Notes under the pieces: generated by a model
What the model saw: the letters and a program-made list of their open reading frames with translations, nothing else
Databases searched by the model: none
Told to the model about the DNA's origin: nothing
Shown: positions 34,262 to 42,326 of the stretch, one piece after another
How the letters are laid out: each line of letters opens with the position of its first letter
Position numbering within the stretch: the stretch's first letter is position 1
DNA from: Caballeronia cordobensis
Lineage (GTDB): Bacteria; Pseudomonadota; Gammaproteobacteria; Burkholderiales; Burkholderiaceae
Assembly (NCBI RefSeq): GCF_001544575.2
Contig: NZ_FCNY02000034.1
Coordinates: 1 to 54,810, forward strand
Length of the DNA stretch: 54,810 nucleotides
Reading direction: 5' to 3'
Made by a program: the position numbers and the translations under genes

Positions 34262-35206
34262 ATGGAATTGCGCGCCTTGCGGTACTTCATCGAGGTCGTG
34301 AAGCAGAAGAGCTTCACCGCCGCCGCCGAGCACATGTTCGTGACGCAGCCGACCATCAGCAAAATGGTGAAGTCGCTGGAGGATGAAGTCGGCTCGCCGC
34401 TTCTTCTGCGCGAAGGCCGTCAGATGGTGCTGACCGATGCGGGGCAGATCGTCTATCAGCGCGGCGTCGAGGTGCTGGCCGCCCACGCGCGGCTCGAAGC
34501 CGAACTCAACGATCTCGGCACGTTCGGGCGCGGCACGCTGACGATCGGCATTCCGCCGATGGGCGGTGCGCTCTTCACGCCGGCCATCGCCGCGTTCCGG
34601 CAACGCTATCCGAAGGTCGAGCTCAAGCTGTTCGAGCGCGGCTCGAAGGCGATCGAGGCCGCGCTGATCGACGGCGAGCTCGAACTGGGCGGTGTGCTGC
34701 AGCCCGTGAACACCGAAGTCTTCGACGTGTTGCCCGTCAGCCGGCAAGTGCTGTGGCTCGTCGCGCCGAAAGGCTCGCGCTGGGACGAAGCGCGCGAAGT
34801 CGCGCTCACCGATCTCGCCGCCGAGCCGTTCGTGTTCTACGGCGAGAGCCTCGCCTTGAACGATGTCGTGCTCAACGCGTGCCGCGAGGCCGGTTTTGCA
34901 CCGACGATCGTCGGGCGCAGCGGGCATTGGGATTTCATGGCGGCGCTCGTGCAGGCGGGCATCGGCATCGCGCTGCTGCCGGCGCCCTATTGCCGCCGCC
35001 TCGACGCCGACGCGTTCACCTGCCGTCGCGTCGTCGCGCCCGAGATTCACTGGGACATGGCGCTCGGCTGGCGGCGCAACGGTTATCTGTCGCACGCGGC
35101 GCGCGCGTGGATCGAGGTCGCGCGCGAAATGCTGCCCGCGAATCTCGACGAGGATTTCATGGCCGATGGCTTCCCGCGCGCCCGGCGCGGCGAGCCGGAA
35201 TCATGA
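34262..35206 (+). CDS. LysR-type regulator, CidR-like
   Basis: A 314-residue LTTR. The N-terminal winged HTH (about residues 18-37) is TAAAEHMFVTQPTISKMVKS, followed by a linker helix and a periplasmic-binding-like effector domain (LTIGIPPMGGALFTP; GIGIALLPAPYCRR). The divergent position against lrgAB matches the CidR arrangement known from Bacillus and Staphylococcus, where acetate or pyruvate status is sensed. The effector here is inferred only. The final arginine-rich tail (RARRGEPES) is atypical but short. Confidence 0.9.
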   Translation: MELRALRYFIEVVKQKSFTAAAEHMFVTQPTISKMVKSLEDEVGSPLLLREGRQMVLTDAGQIVYQRGVEVLAAHARLEAELNDLGTFGRGTLTIGIPPMGGALFTPAIAAFRQRYPKVELKLFERGSKAIEAALIDGELELGGVLQPVNTEVFDVLPVSRQVLWLVAPKGSRWDEAREVALTDLAAEPFVFYGESLALNDVVLNACREAGFAPTIVGRSGHWDFMAALVQAGIGIALLPAPYCRRLDADAFTCRRVVAPEIHWDMALGWRRNGYLSHAARAWIEVAREMLPANLDEDFMADGFPRARRGEPES

Positions 35207-35220
35207 CTCGCCGAGCGCCA

Positions 35221-35260
35221 TAAAAAAACGCGCCGGCCCGCGAGAAGCGGGCCGGCGCGT
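35221..35260 (-). terminator. Terminator of the OmpA-family gene
   Basis: Perfect 14-bp stem ACGCGCCGGCCCGC (35228-35241), loop GAGAA, GCGGGCCGGCGCGT (35247-35260). On the minus strand it ends in TTTTTTTA (35228-35221), 32 bases after the OmpA stop. For the plus-strand lysR transcript the stem is present but no T run follows. Confidence 0.85.
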
Positions 35261-35291
35261 CATTCGAAGCGGCCTGCGGGCCTTTTCCGAA

Positions 35292-36962
35292 TCAGCTCAC
35301 TTCCTTGAACTCGATCCGGCGATTCGCCGCGCGGCCTGCGGGCGTCGTGTTGTCGCCGATCGGTTGCGCGTCGCCGAAACCTTCCACCGAAAGCGTGTCC
35401 GCCTTCACGCCGTGCCGGATCAGGTACGCGCGCACCGTCTCCGCACGCTGTTTCGAGATGCGCAGGTTCGCCGCCGGGTCGCCGGTGCTATCCGTGTAAC
35501 CGCCGATCTGCAGCTTGATCGGCGTGCCTGCCGTGCCGCACTCCTTCAGCGACTTCGCCGAATCCGCGAGATCGTTCAGCGCCGCGCGCGGCAAGGCGTT
35601 CGATGCAAAGCCGAAGTTGATCGGATGCGCGTTCATGTGCTTGGCGATGTCGGCGGCGGCGCAGGCTGCGGCAGCTTGCGCGTCGGACGCGGCCAGCGTG
35701 CGCGCCGCCGGCGTGCTTTCGCTTGCGCCGATCGTCCAGCCGGCGCCGAAGAAGGCCTTGAGCCTGTCCAGCCAGCCGAGCTTCGCGTCAGCGGCGCTTC
35801 CGCCGAGATCGATCGTCTCGCCCGTGACGCTCACCTTCGCGCCCGGCAGCGCCATGACCGGCAGCAGGCCGTCGAGCTTGGCGATCCACGAGGCCGGTTT
35901 CGTGTCCGGATCGACGGTGATGTTCGCGTGGAACTTGTCCGCGCCGAGCTTCGCCGCAAGCGCGTCGATCAGCTGGCTACGCTCCGCTTCGCTGTGAACC
36001 GTCGCGTTCAGCGTGGGAAGGCCGGCTGCGTCCACGACGAAGGACATCGTCGAATCCTTGCCCGGCGCCGCGGCGGCCGACGAATCCGATGCCGCCGATA
36101 CAGCCGATGCGTTCGACTCGACCGCCGCGGCCGAAACGGCCTCGGAAGTCGCTTCAGGCGTCGCCGCGGGCGCAGCTTCCTGCTCCGTCTTTTCCGTCGA
36201 GCAACCGCGTCCGAGCAGAATCGCGAGCAGCGCAAGCGCAGCGGCAAGCGCGATCCACCACCATTTCTTCTTGCTCGCCTTCTCCTGCACGGGCTGCTCG
36301 TGCGTGACGTGCGTTTCCACCTGCTGCGGGAACGCCGCCGCCTCGTGCGTCGACGGATGCTCCAGATGCGCGGATACCGCTTTCAGCCGCGATGCGACGC
36401 CCGCGAGGAACGCGCCGACCGAGCCGAGCCCGAGCGCATGCGCGAACGTGTCGGTGAGGTTCGCGCGCACCACCGGCAACTGATGGCCGAGCAGCGTCGG
36501 GAGCTGGCCGGGATGACCGTTGTGCTGCGTCAAATAGCGCTTGAGCACGCCGAAGAGCGTCGCGCCGACCACGCCGGTCAGCGTGCGCGTGGCGCTCGAC
36601 GCCACGCCCGTGTATTCCGCGACACGCTCGGCGAGCAGGTTCAGGCTGTCGTGCGAGGCGATCGCCTGATCGGTTTTCGCGCTCGTGTCGATGAGCGTTC
36701 TAAAGCCATCGTCGTGCGCGGCGAAATGCGGCAACTCTTCCGCGATGTGTGCGTTCGTCGCCGGCGACATGATCGACGCGAACAGGTTGCGCGCGCCTTC
36801 GAGCGACGACGCCTTGTTCATCATCGCGCCGATGAGCGCGGGACCGCACAGCGAGACCACGCGCATGGCCGATTCCGGCGCACAGCCGATGCGCCCGGCA
36901 ATATTCTGCAGCACGCTTTCTGTCAAAGCGCCCTGTACGAGTTGATTGAGGTTGATGCTCAT
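35292..36962 (-). CDS. DUF937–OmpA fusion membrane protein
   Basis: A 556-residue protein. Residues 1 to about 195 match a DUF937-type helical domain (LVQGALTESVLQNIAGRIG). A single membrane helix lies at about 234-251 (WWWIALAAALALLAILLG). A low-complexity Ala/Glu/Ser linker follows, then a BON-like region (LNATVHSEAERSQLIDALAA), and a C-terminal OmpA-like peptidoglycan-binding domain (GGYTDSTGDPAANLRISKQR, then GFGDAQPIGDNTTPAGRAAN). There is no signal peptide, so the DUF937 part is probably cytoplasmic and the OmpA part periplasmic. ATG 36962 avoids a short basic extension. Function unknown; it may tether the inner membrane to murein. Confidence 0.88.
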   Translation of the reverse strand: MSINLNQLVQGALTESVLQNIAGRIGCAPESAMRVVSLCGPALIGAMMNKASSLEGARNLFASIMSPATNAHIAEELPHFAAHDDGFRTLIDTSAKTDQAIASHDSLNLLAERVAEYTGVASSATRTLTGVVGATLFGVLKRYLTQHNGHPGQLPTLLGHQLPVVRANLTDTFAHALGLGSVGAFLAGVASRLKAVSAHLEHPSTHEAAAFPQQVETHVTHEQPVQEKASKKKWWWIALAAALALLAILLGRGCSTEKTEQEAAPAATPEATSEAVSAAAVESNASAVSAASDSSAAAAPGKDSTMSFVVDAAGLPTLNATVHSEAERSQLIDALAAKLGADKFHANITVDPDTKPASWIAKLDGLLPVMALPGAKVSVTGETIDLGGSAADAKLGWLDRLKAFFGAGWTIGASESTPAARTLAASDAQAAAACAAADIAKHMNAHPINFGFASNALPRAALNDLADSAKSLKECGTAGTPIKLQIGGYTDSTGDPAANLRISKQRAETVRAYLIRHGVKADTLSVEGFGDAQPIGDNTTPAGRAANRRIEFKEVS

Positions 36963-37283
36963 AGAATGCTTCCCTGAAAGGCGTTGTTGCATCTGCCGGA
37001 GAAATAGGCGTGCCGATTATAGGTTCGGGGTCCTGCACGTCATCGGGGAGGGAATAACAATCGGATTTATCTCAGCAATTGGCGCTTTAGGACTGCGCAT
37101 AAGAAAAGCACGCCCGATTCCGAAAAGAACGATGCCTCTACCCGCCCAACGCGCGTGCGGCCTATGATTCTTGAATTCGAGATGGCGCCGGAATGGCCGA
37201 TCGGCCCAGACCGACCGTTGCGCCCGCCCGACAGTGACAAAACCGCGCGCCGGCCTTTCGCGCGCGTCAAAAGGAGACCGACG
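36963..37283. other. 321-bp intergenic stretch between divergent ompA-like and acyl-CoA dehydrogenase genes
   Basis: No gene seen. On the minus strand, TATAAT (37021-37016) with ATGACG 16 bases upstream is a plausible promoter for the OmpA-family gene. On the plus strand AAGGAG (about 37270-37276) is the ribosome binding site for the dehydrogenase; its promoter is not evident. Confidence 0.5.
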
Positions 37284-38987
37284 ATGGCCGATCCCGCTGA
37301 CCGCCCGTTCGGGCAGACACACGAAGTCACGAATCAGGCCCCGCCGCTCGTTGGCTATGACGCTTTCGCGTTCGATCCGGCGCTCGTCGCGGCGCTCGGG
37401 CGGGAAGGCGCGCAATGGCACGCGCAAGCACTGTCGCGCGACGGCATGGCGCTCACTCAGCCGGATGTCGTCACGCTGGCCGATCTCGCCAACCGGCACG
37501 AGCCAGAACTCGCGACGCACAACTCGCGCGGCGTGCGCGTGGATGCGCTGGAGTTTCATCCGGCGTGGCACGAACTGCTGCGGCGTCTGCGTCACGAAGG
37601 GCTGCACGCGTTGCCGTTCGAGCCGTCGGCGCGCGCCGGATCGATGGCCGCGCGCTGCGCGGGCTACTATCTGCACGGGCAGCTCGAATCGGGCTCGCTG
37701 TGCCCGATCACGATGACCTTCGCGAGCATTCCGGTGCTGCGCAACGAGCCGGATCTGTTCGCGCGGATCGCGCATCCGCTGCTGTCGCGCGAGCACGATT
37801 CGCGCGACATTCCGCTGGAGGCCGGCAAGCATTCTATGCTGATCGGCATGGGCATGACCGAGAAACAGGGCGGCTCGGACGTGCGCAGCAACCGCACGCG
37901 CGCGCATGCCATCGCGGGCGCGGCATCGGGGCGCGGCGGCGCTTATCGGCTCGTCGGTCACAAGTGGTTCTTCTCCGCGCCGCAATGCGACGCCCATCTG
38001 GTGCTCGCGCGCACCGCCGATGAAGGCGGCCTGTCGTGCTTCTACGTGCCGCGCTTCACGCCCGACGGCCGCAAGAACGCGGTCCAGGTTCAGCGCCTGA
38101 AAGACAAGCTGGGCAATCGCTCGAACGCGAGCAGCGAAGTGGAGTTTCTCGATGCCTACGGCGTGATGATCGGCGACGAGGGGCGCGGCGTGCCGACGAT
38201 CATCGAGATGGCGAATTTCACGCGGCTCGATTGCGTGATCGGCAGCGCGGCGCTGATGCGCGCGGCGCTCGCGCAGGCGATTCATCACGCGCGGCATCGT
38301 AGCGCGTTCGGCGCGCATCTCGTCGATCAGCCCTTGATGCGCAACGTGCTCGCCGATCTGGCGCTCGAATCCGAAGCGGCGACGGTGCTCTTCATGCGCC
38401 TCGCGGGCGCGTTCGAGCAGAGCGCCACGCCGGACGGCGCGCTCGCCGAGCGGGCGTGGCGGCGCATCGTGACGCCTGCCGCGAAGTTCTGGGTCTGCAA
38501 GCGCGCGCTCGAATTCACCGGCGAGGCAATGGAAGTCTGGGGCGGCAACGGCTATGTCGAAACGGGGCCGATGGCGCGCTTCTATCGCGAGGCGCCGGTC
38601 AATTCGATCTGGGAAGGCTCGGGCAACGTCATGTGTCTCGACGTGCTGCGCGCGTTCGAGCGCGAACAGGACGCCGCGCACGCGCTCTTCGACGACTGGA
38701 AGACGACGGCGGGCGCGCATCCGGCGCTGGCGGGCGCGCTGTCGTCGTTATCGGACATGCTCACGGGCGATCCGGCCGCGCGTGAAGCGTCGGCGCGGCG
38801 CATCGCGCAGCAATTGACGTTGTGTGCGCAAGGCGTGCTGCTCGCGCGGCATGCGCCGCAGGAAGTCGCCGACGCCTTCATCGACACGCGTCTGGGCGAT
38901 GCGCGCGGCGACACGGGGCGCGTGTATGGAACGCTGCCGGCGCGCTTCGATCATGCGGCGATCGTGACGCGGGCGTTTGCAATCTAG
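37284..38987 (+). CDS. AidB-like acyl-CoA dehydrogenase family protein
   Basis: A 567-residue flavoprotein with the extended architecture of AidB (E. coli 541) rather than a short-chain acyl-CoA dehydrogenase (about 380). Features: PLVGYDAFAFDPALVAAL at the N-terminus, the FAD loop MGMTEKQGGSDVRSN, WFFSAPQCD, RLDCVIGSAALMRAAL, and VWGGNGYVETGPMARFYREA. AidB in E. coli is induced in the adaptive response to alkylation and binds DNA; the substrate is unclear. ATG 37284 has a good Shine-Dalgarno. It ends convergent with the flhB-like gene with a 4-base overlap. Confidence 0.9.
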   Translation: MADPADRPFGQTHEVTNQAPPLVGYDAFAFDPALVAALGREGAQWHAQALSRDGMALTQPDVVTLADLANRHEPELATHNSRGVRVDALEFHPAWHELLRRLRHEGLHALPFEPSARAGSMAARCAGYYLHGQLESGSLCPITMTFASIPVLRNEPDLFARIAHPLLSREHDSRDIPLEAGKHSMLIGMGMTEKQGGSDVRSNRTRAHAIAGAASGRGGAYRLVGHKWFFSAPQCDAHLVLARTADEGGLSCFYVPRFTPDGRKNAVQVQRLKDKLGNRSNASSEVEFLDAYGVMIGDEGRGVPTIIEMANFTRLDCVIGSAALMRAALAQAIHHARHRSAFGAHLVDQPLMRNVLADLALESEAATVLFMRLAGAFEQSATPDGALAERAWRRIVTPAAKFWVCKRALEFTGEAMEVWGGNGYVETGPMARFYREAPVNSIWEGSGNVMCLDVLRAFEREQDAAHALFDDWKTTAGAHPALAGALSSLSDMLTGDPAAREASARRIAQQLTLCAQGVLLARHAPQEVADAFIDTRLGDARGDTGRVYGTLPARFDHAAIVTRAFAI

Positions 38988-39295
38988 CGCGCGAGCCTGC
39001 CCGCTTCCCGCATCGGCTCTTCGTTTTCCAGCCGATAAACCCACGACAGCAATTCCGCCACCGCCTGATACAAGGCGGGCGGAATATGCGCGTCCAGATC
39101 GACCTGCATCAGGAGCGACACCATTTCGGGCGATTCGTGCACGTACAGCCCCGCTTCCTTCGCGCGCTGCACGATCATTTCCGCGACCATGCCGTAGCCC
39201 TTCGCGACCACGCGCGGCGTCGACTCCCGGTTGCCCGCCTCGTAGGCGAGCGCCGTCGCCTGCTTGCGCGTGTAGAGCGGTTGATCGGCGCTCAT
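38984..39295 (-). CDS. FlhB C-terminal-domain-like export switch protein
   Basis: A 103-residue protein similar only to the cytoplasmic domain of FlhB/YscU (EscU/YscU/HrcU family). It begins YTRKQATALAYEAGNRESTP and continues AKGYGMVAEMIVQRAKEAG and YVHESPEMVSLLMQVDLDAHIP, matching the FlhB region after the autocleavage site. The NPTH cleavage motif and the membrane part are absent, so it cannot be the gate protein itself. ATG 39295 overlaps the fliK-like stop by ATGA. It may stand in for the cleaved FlhB fragment in switching export specificity; that is inference. Confidence 0.85.
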   Translation of the reverse strand: MSADQPLYTRKQATALAYEAGNRESTPRVVAKGYGMVAEMIVQRAKEAGLYVHESPEMVSLLMQVDLDAHIPPALYQAVAELLSWVYRLENEEPMREAGRLAR

Positions 39296-40620
39296 GTTCC
39301 GCCTCCGTCGCCGTCGGGTGCGCGGAATAGATGCTCCAGCGGCGAGCGCAGCGGTTTCTTCGCGGCGGGTTTGTCGCCGGTGAGCGCGAGATCGGTAACG
39401 CCGTCCATGGAACGCACGGAAAGCGATGCCAGCGCGATGCCCGCCGCTTCGAGCTGGCGCGCGAACGCTTCGCCTTCGGCGGCGAGACGGCGCGCGCCCG
39501 AATCGCCCGCCCGGATGCGCGCGACGAGCTTGTCGCCCGTCAGGACCAGTTCGGCGTCCATCGTGCCCAGCGCCGGCAGCGACAGCGTGATGCGCGTGCG
39601 CCACGCGCGTTCGTCGGCGGCTTCGTCGGCCATCGTGCGCGGATCGCGCGGTTCGCGCGCGATTTCCCATTCGAAGCGCGTGCCGGGCCACGCCTCGCCC
39701 TGCCATCGGAACTGCTGATTGGCAAGCACGTCGAGTTGCTGGCGCACGACATTGAGCGTCGCCGGATGAATGCCCGCCGCGATCGACGCCTGCAGCGCGG
39801 ATTCGTGCTGGCTCGGCTGCGCGCTTTGCGCGCCCGCGCCGGTCGGGTTGCCGCTTTGCGAATTCGACAGCGCGGCCGGTGGCGCATCGCGCACGGATGC
39901 CGCCAGCGCCGCGGCCTGCTGCGGATTCTGCGGCGTCGCGACGGCGCGTGCGCCCGCATGCAGATCGGGTGGATCCGGCACGAGTTGCGCGGCGCGGGCG
40001 TCGTCGAGGCCGGTGTCGCCGTTCGTTGCGGCGTTCGCGAAATCGAGCGGCAGGGCCATCGAGCGGGCATCGGCGCGCGCCTGCGGCTCGCTGGCGAGCG
40101 ACGCCGCGCTGCGCTGGCCCGCGAGCCATTGCATCAGATGCGATTCGTAGAAGAGTCCGCTTTCGCCGACGGTTTTAGCCAGCGCGCCCGCCAGCACGGC
40201 GGCGGGCAGCGGCGGCAGATTCTGCGTCGCGGCGCGCGCGGCCGCGACGGCGGCGGCATTGGCGGAGAAAGCGGTATCGAAGAGGCCGGTCGTGAGCGCG
40301 GCGAAAGCGCTCGCGGGACGCGGCGGAGTCGGCCAGAGCGGAGCGTCGCCGGTCAATGCGGGGGCCGCGCCGCCGAAGCGCGAGATCACGTCGAGCGTGC
40401 GCGCAACGCTGGAAAGCTCGGTTTGCGCCGATGCCGCCGGCGTCGCACCGCCCGCCGCCGGTCCGACGAACTGCGCGGTGTCCGTCTGCGCCGTCGTCTG
40501 TCCGACGCTCGCGCCGGTCACGCCGCCGCCGGCGACGCCGTTCGGCGCGCGGATCGCGGACATGAGGAGCTCGGTGCGGCTGGCGAGCAGCGTTGCGATC
40601 GCGGTGTCGAGTCCAGTCAT
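39292..40620 (-). CDS. FliK-family hook-length control protein, second copy
   Basis: A 442-residue protein with a low-complexity Ala/Gln/Pro-rich N-terminal two thirds and a C-terminal Flg_hook-type domain (RFEWEIAREPRD, then RITLSLPALGTMDAELVL and ARQLEAAGIALASLSVR). This is the general layout of FliK, but its gene is in the fliS-fliT cluster, not after fliJ. GAGGA seven bases upstream supports ATG 40620 over GTG 40626. It overlaps the flhB-like gene, and since FliK acts on FlhB the pair may be functionally linked. Confidence 0.8.
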   Translation of the reverse strand: MTGLDTAIATLLASRTELLMSAIRAPNGVAGGGVTGASVGQTTAQTDTAQFVGPAAGGATPAASAQTELSSVARTLDVISRFGGAAPALTGDAPLWPTPPRPASAFAALTTGLFDTAFSANAAAVAAARAATQNLPPLPAAVLAGALAKTVGESGLFYESHLMQWLAGQRSAASLASEPQARADARSMALPLDFANAATNGDTGLDDARAAQLVPDPPDLHAGARAVATPQNPQQAAALAASVRDAPPAALSNSQSGNPTGAGAQSAQPSQHESALQASIAAGIHPATLNVVRQQLDVLANQQFRWQGEAWPGTRFEWEIAREPRDPRTMADEAADERAWRTRITLSLPALGTMDAELVLTGDKLVARIRAGDSGARRLAAEGEAFARQLEAAGIALASLSVRSMDGVTDLALTGDKPAAKKPLRSPLEHLFRAPDGDGGGT

Positions 40621-40666
40621 GCCCACATCCTCATTGGCGCTCCGGCCGTGGCCGGGCGCGAACGGC

Positions 40667-40996
40667 CTAACGCAGGCCGACCATTTTTTTCAGTACGCGC
40701 GCGGGACTGTTGACCGTGAAGAGCGCCGACAGGCGCGCGAGGCTCGGCGAGCTCAGATCGCGGATCGCGGCGTCGTCGGCGAGAATCTTCTTCACGAGGT
40801 CCAGCTTGCGCGCGCGGGCGTTCTCGTCGAGTTCCGAGCCGGAGTCCACTTCCCTCAACTGCTCGATCAAGTCGCGGTAAGTGCCTTGCAGCGTCTTCAG
40901 CTCGCTCCATTCGCCGCCGCGCGCGGCCGCCAGCATCTGGCCGGAAATCGCCGCGATGGCTTCGTAATGGGCGAAATATTCTTGTGTCGTCTTCAT
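40667..40996 (-). CDS. fliT: Flagellar protein FliT
   Basis: A 109-residue helical protein in the position of FliT, right after FliS. FliT is the export chaperone for the cap protein FliD and in enterics inhibits FlhDC. The N-terminus MKTTQEYFAHYEAIAAIS and the Glu-rich helix LQGTYRDLIEQLREVDSG fit the family, which is weakly conserved. It starts 29 bases after the fliS stop. Confidence 0.82.
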   Translation of the reverse strand: MKTTQEYFAHYEAIAAISGQMLAAARGGEWSELKTLQGTYRDLIEQLREVDSGSELDENARARKLDLVKKILADDAAIRDLSSPSLARLSALFTVNSPARVLKKMVGLR

Positions 40997-41025
40997 ACTT
41001 TCGAGGCAGTCGACGCGCAATCCCG

Positions 41026-41445
41026 TCAAACGGGCGCCGCGGTCATTTGCGCCACTTCCGGTCCAATTCCCACCCAGGCTTCTTCGAGCGTCGCGAGCAG
41101 GTTGTCGACCTCGACCAGCATCGACTCGTCCTGCTTCAGGTTCGCTTCGAGCAGCCGGCGCGACATATACGTGTAGAGCGCGTCCAGACGTTCGGCGATT
41201 TCGCCGCCCGCATCCTTGTTGAGCGCCTGCTGCAAGCCGCTCTCGATGATGCTGATGGCCTTGCCGACCGCCATGCCGCGCGCGCTGACGTTTTTCTGCT
41301 GCAGATGCATGCGCGCCTGCGCGATCGCCTGGCGCGCGCCCTGATACAGCATCACGATCAGACGGTGCGGGCTCGCGCCCATCACCCCTGTCTGAACGCC
41401 CACGCGTGCGTAGGCGCTGGCTCCAGCGTGTCCTGGCGAATACAT
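41026..41445 (-). CDS. fliS: Flagellin export chaperone FliS
   Basis: A 139-residue chaperone that keeps flagellin monomers from polymerising in the cytoplasm. Hallmarks: YARVGVQTGVMGASPHRLIV and MLYQGARQAIAQARMHL in the N-terminal part, and LNKDAGGEIAERLDALYTYM. AAGGAG (41455-41460) lies 9 bases before ATG 41445. A consensus sigma-28 promoter stands about 150 bases upstream. Confidence 0.94.
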   Translation of the reverse strand: MYSPGHAGASAYARVGVQTGVMGASPHRLIVMLYQGARQAIAQARMHLQQKNVSARGMAVGKAISIIESGLQQALNKDAGGEIAERLDALYTYMSRRLLEANLKQDESMLVEVDNLLATLEEAWVGIGPEVAQMTAAPV

Positions 41446-41601
41446 CTCTCGGTTCTCCTTGTGCGATGCCGCGGCGTCCGCGAGCTTCATGCCGACGCCG
41501 TGCCTCTCGTCCTGATGCGTGTGGGTCCGGTAAAGCCGGTGCACGCGAGCGCGCTGCCCGCCCATACGGGCGAGCCATCGTTCGCCGTGCCGTTATCGGG
41601 G

Positions 41602-41628
41602 TTATCGGAGAAACGCGGAAAAGCTTTA
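41602..41628 (-). promoter_or_regulatory. Sigma-28 (FliA) promoter upstream of fliS
   Basis: Read on the minus strand: TAAAGCTT (41628-41621), exactly 11 bases, TCCGATAA (41609-41602). The E. coli consensus is TAAAGTTT-N11-GCCGATAA, so 14 of 16 positions match at the right spacing. It would drive fliS, fliT and the two genes after them as late flagellar genes. Confidence 0.85.
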
Positions 41629-41690
41629 GGACGCAAGGCTCTAGACGCCATTGGGGCGTTAAAGGGCGGGATCGCGCGGGGAGCCTTGGA

Positions 41691-42059
41691 TCAGACCGAG
41701 ATCTGCATGATGTCGTTGTACGCCGAGACGAGCTTGTTGCGCACCTGAAGCCCGAACTGCAGGCCCACGTTCGCCTTCTGCATGTCCACCATCACGTCGT
41801 TAAGCGACACGTTCGGCGCGCCGATCTCGAATGCGTGGGCCTGGTTGAGCGCCTTGGTCTGGGTGTCGCTGATCTTGTCGATCGACGTCTTCAGCACATC
41901 GGCGAAGCTGCCGGCGCTCGCCGCGCCCGATGTCCCGCTTCTGTCCGCGATGGCGCCCGACGCGACGGTCGAGGCCGCGCCGGCGCCGCCGGCGGCTTGC
42001 GACGCCATCGACGAAATCGCCGAGAGAGCGGCGGAAAGCGGATTGATCGGAAAGTTCAT
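41691..42059 (-). CDS. fliE: Flagellar hook-basal body complex protein FliE
   Basis: A 122-residue protein that connects the MS ring to the proximal rod. The C-terminal half is conserved: SFADVLKTSIDKISDTQ, then APNVSLNDVMVDMQKANVG and RNKLVSAYNDIMQISV. The N-terminal part is a low-complexity Ala/Ser/Gly stretch. GGAG precedes the ATG by 5 bases. It is divergent from fliF, the standard arrangement. Confidence 0.95.
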   Translation of the reverse strand: MNFPINPLSAALSAISSMASQAAGGAGAASTVASGAIADRSGTSGAASAGSFADVLKTSIDKISDTQTKALNQAHAFEIGAPNVSLNDVMVDMQKANVGLQFGLQVRNKLVSAYNDIMQISV

Positions 42060-42188
42060 GTTGACTCCGGATGACAGGGAAAAGCCGGCGCGCTCGTGGC
42101 GGGGACCTTATGCTCGGGCCGCGTTTGCGGAGGTTGTCCGAGTACGAAAAAGATTAGCAGCGGGCGGATTTTCAAAGCACCGGAAGAA

Positions 42189-42202
42189 CGGGGAAAACCC
42201 CG
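42189..42202. other. Small palindrome in the fliE/fliF divergent spacer
   Basis: CGGGG-AAAA-CCCCG at the middle of the 267-base spacer between fliE and fliF. It may be a site for a flagellar regulator or a short hairpin. No consensus FlhDC or sigma-54 element was recognised in the spacer. Confidence 0.3.
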
Positions 42203-42326
42203 CTCTATTCGCCGAATCGACTTGCAATCTTCTGCGGATAATCCCCATCGTGAAAAGTCCTCTACCGCCGCTTATTAAAAGTCGGGCGGCCGCAGGGGAA
42301 GCAAAGATTCGGAGCCTCGACGCTAA

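Noticed and set aside
42060..42326. Sigma-54 or FlhDC site between fliE and fliF
   Set aside because: No GG-N10-GC with correct context or clear FlhDC box was found; only a small palindrome remains.
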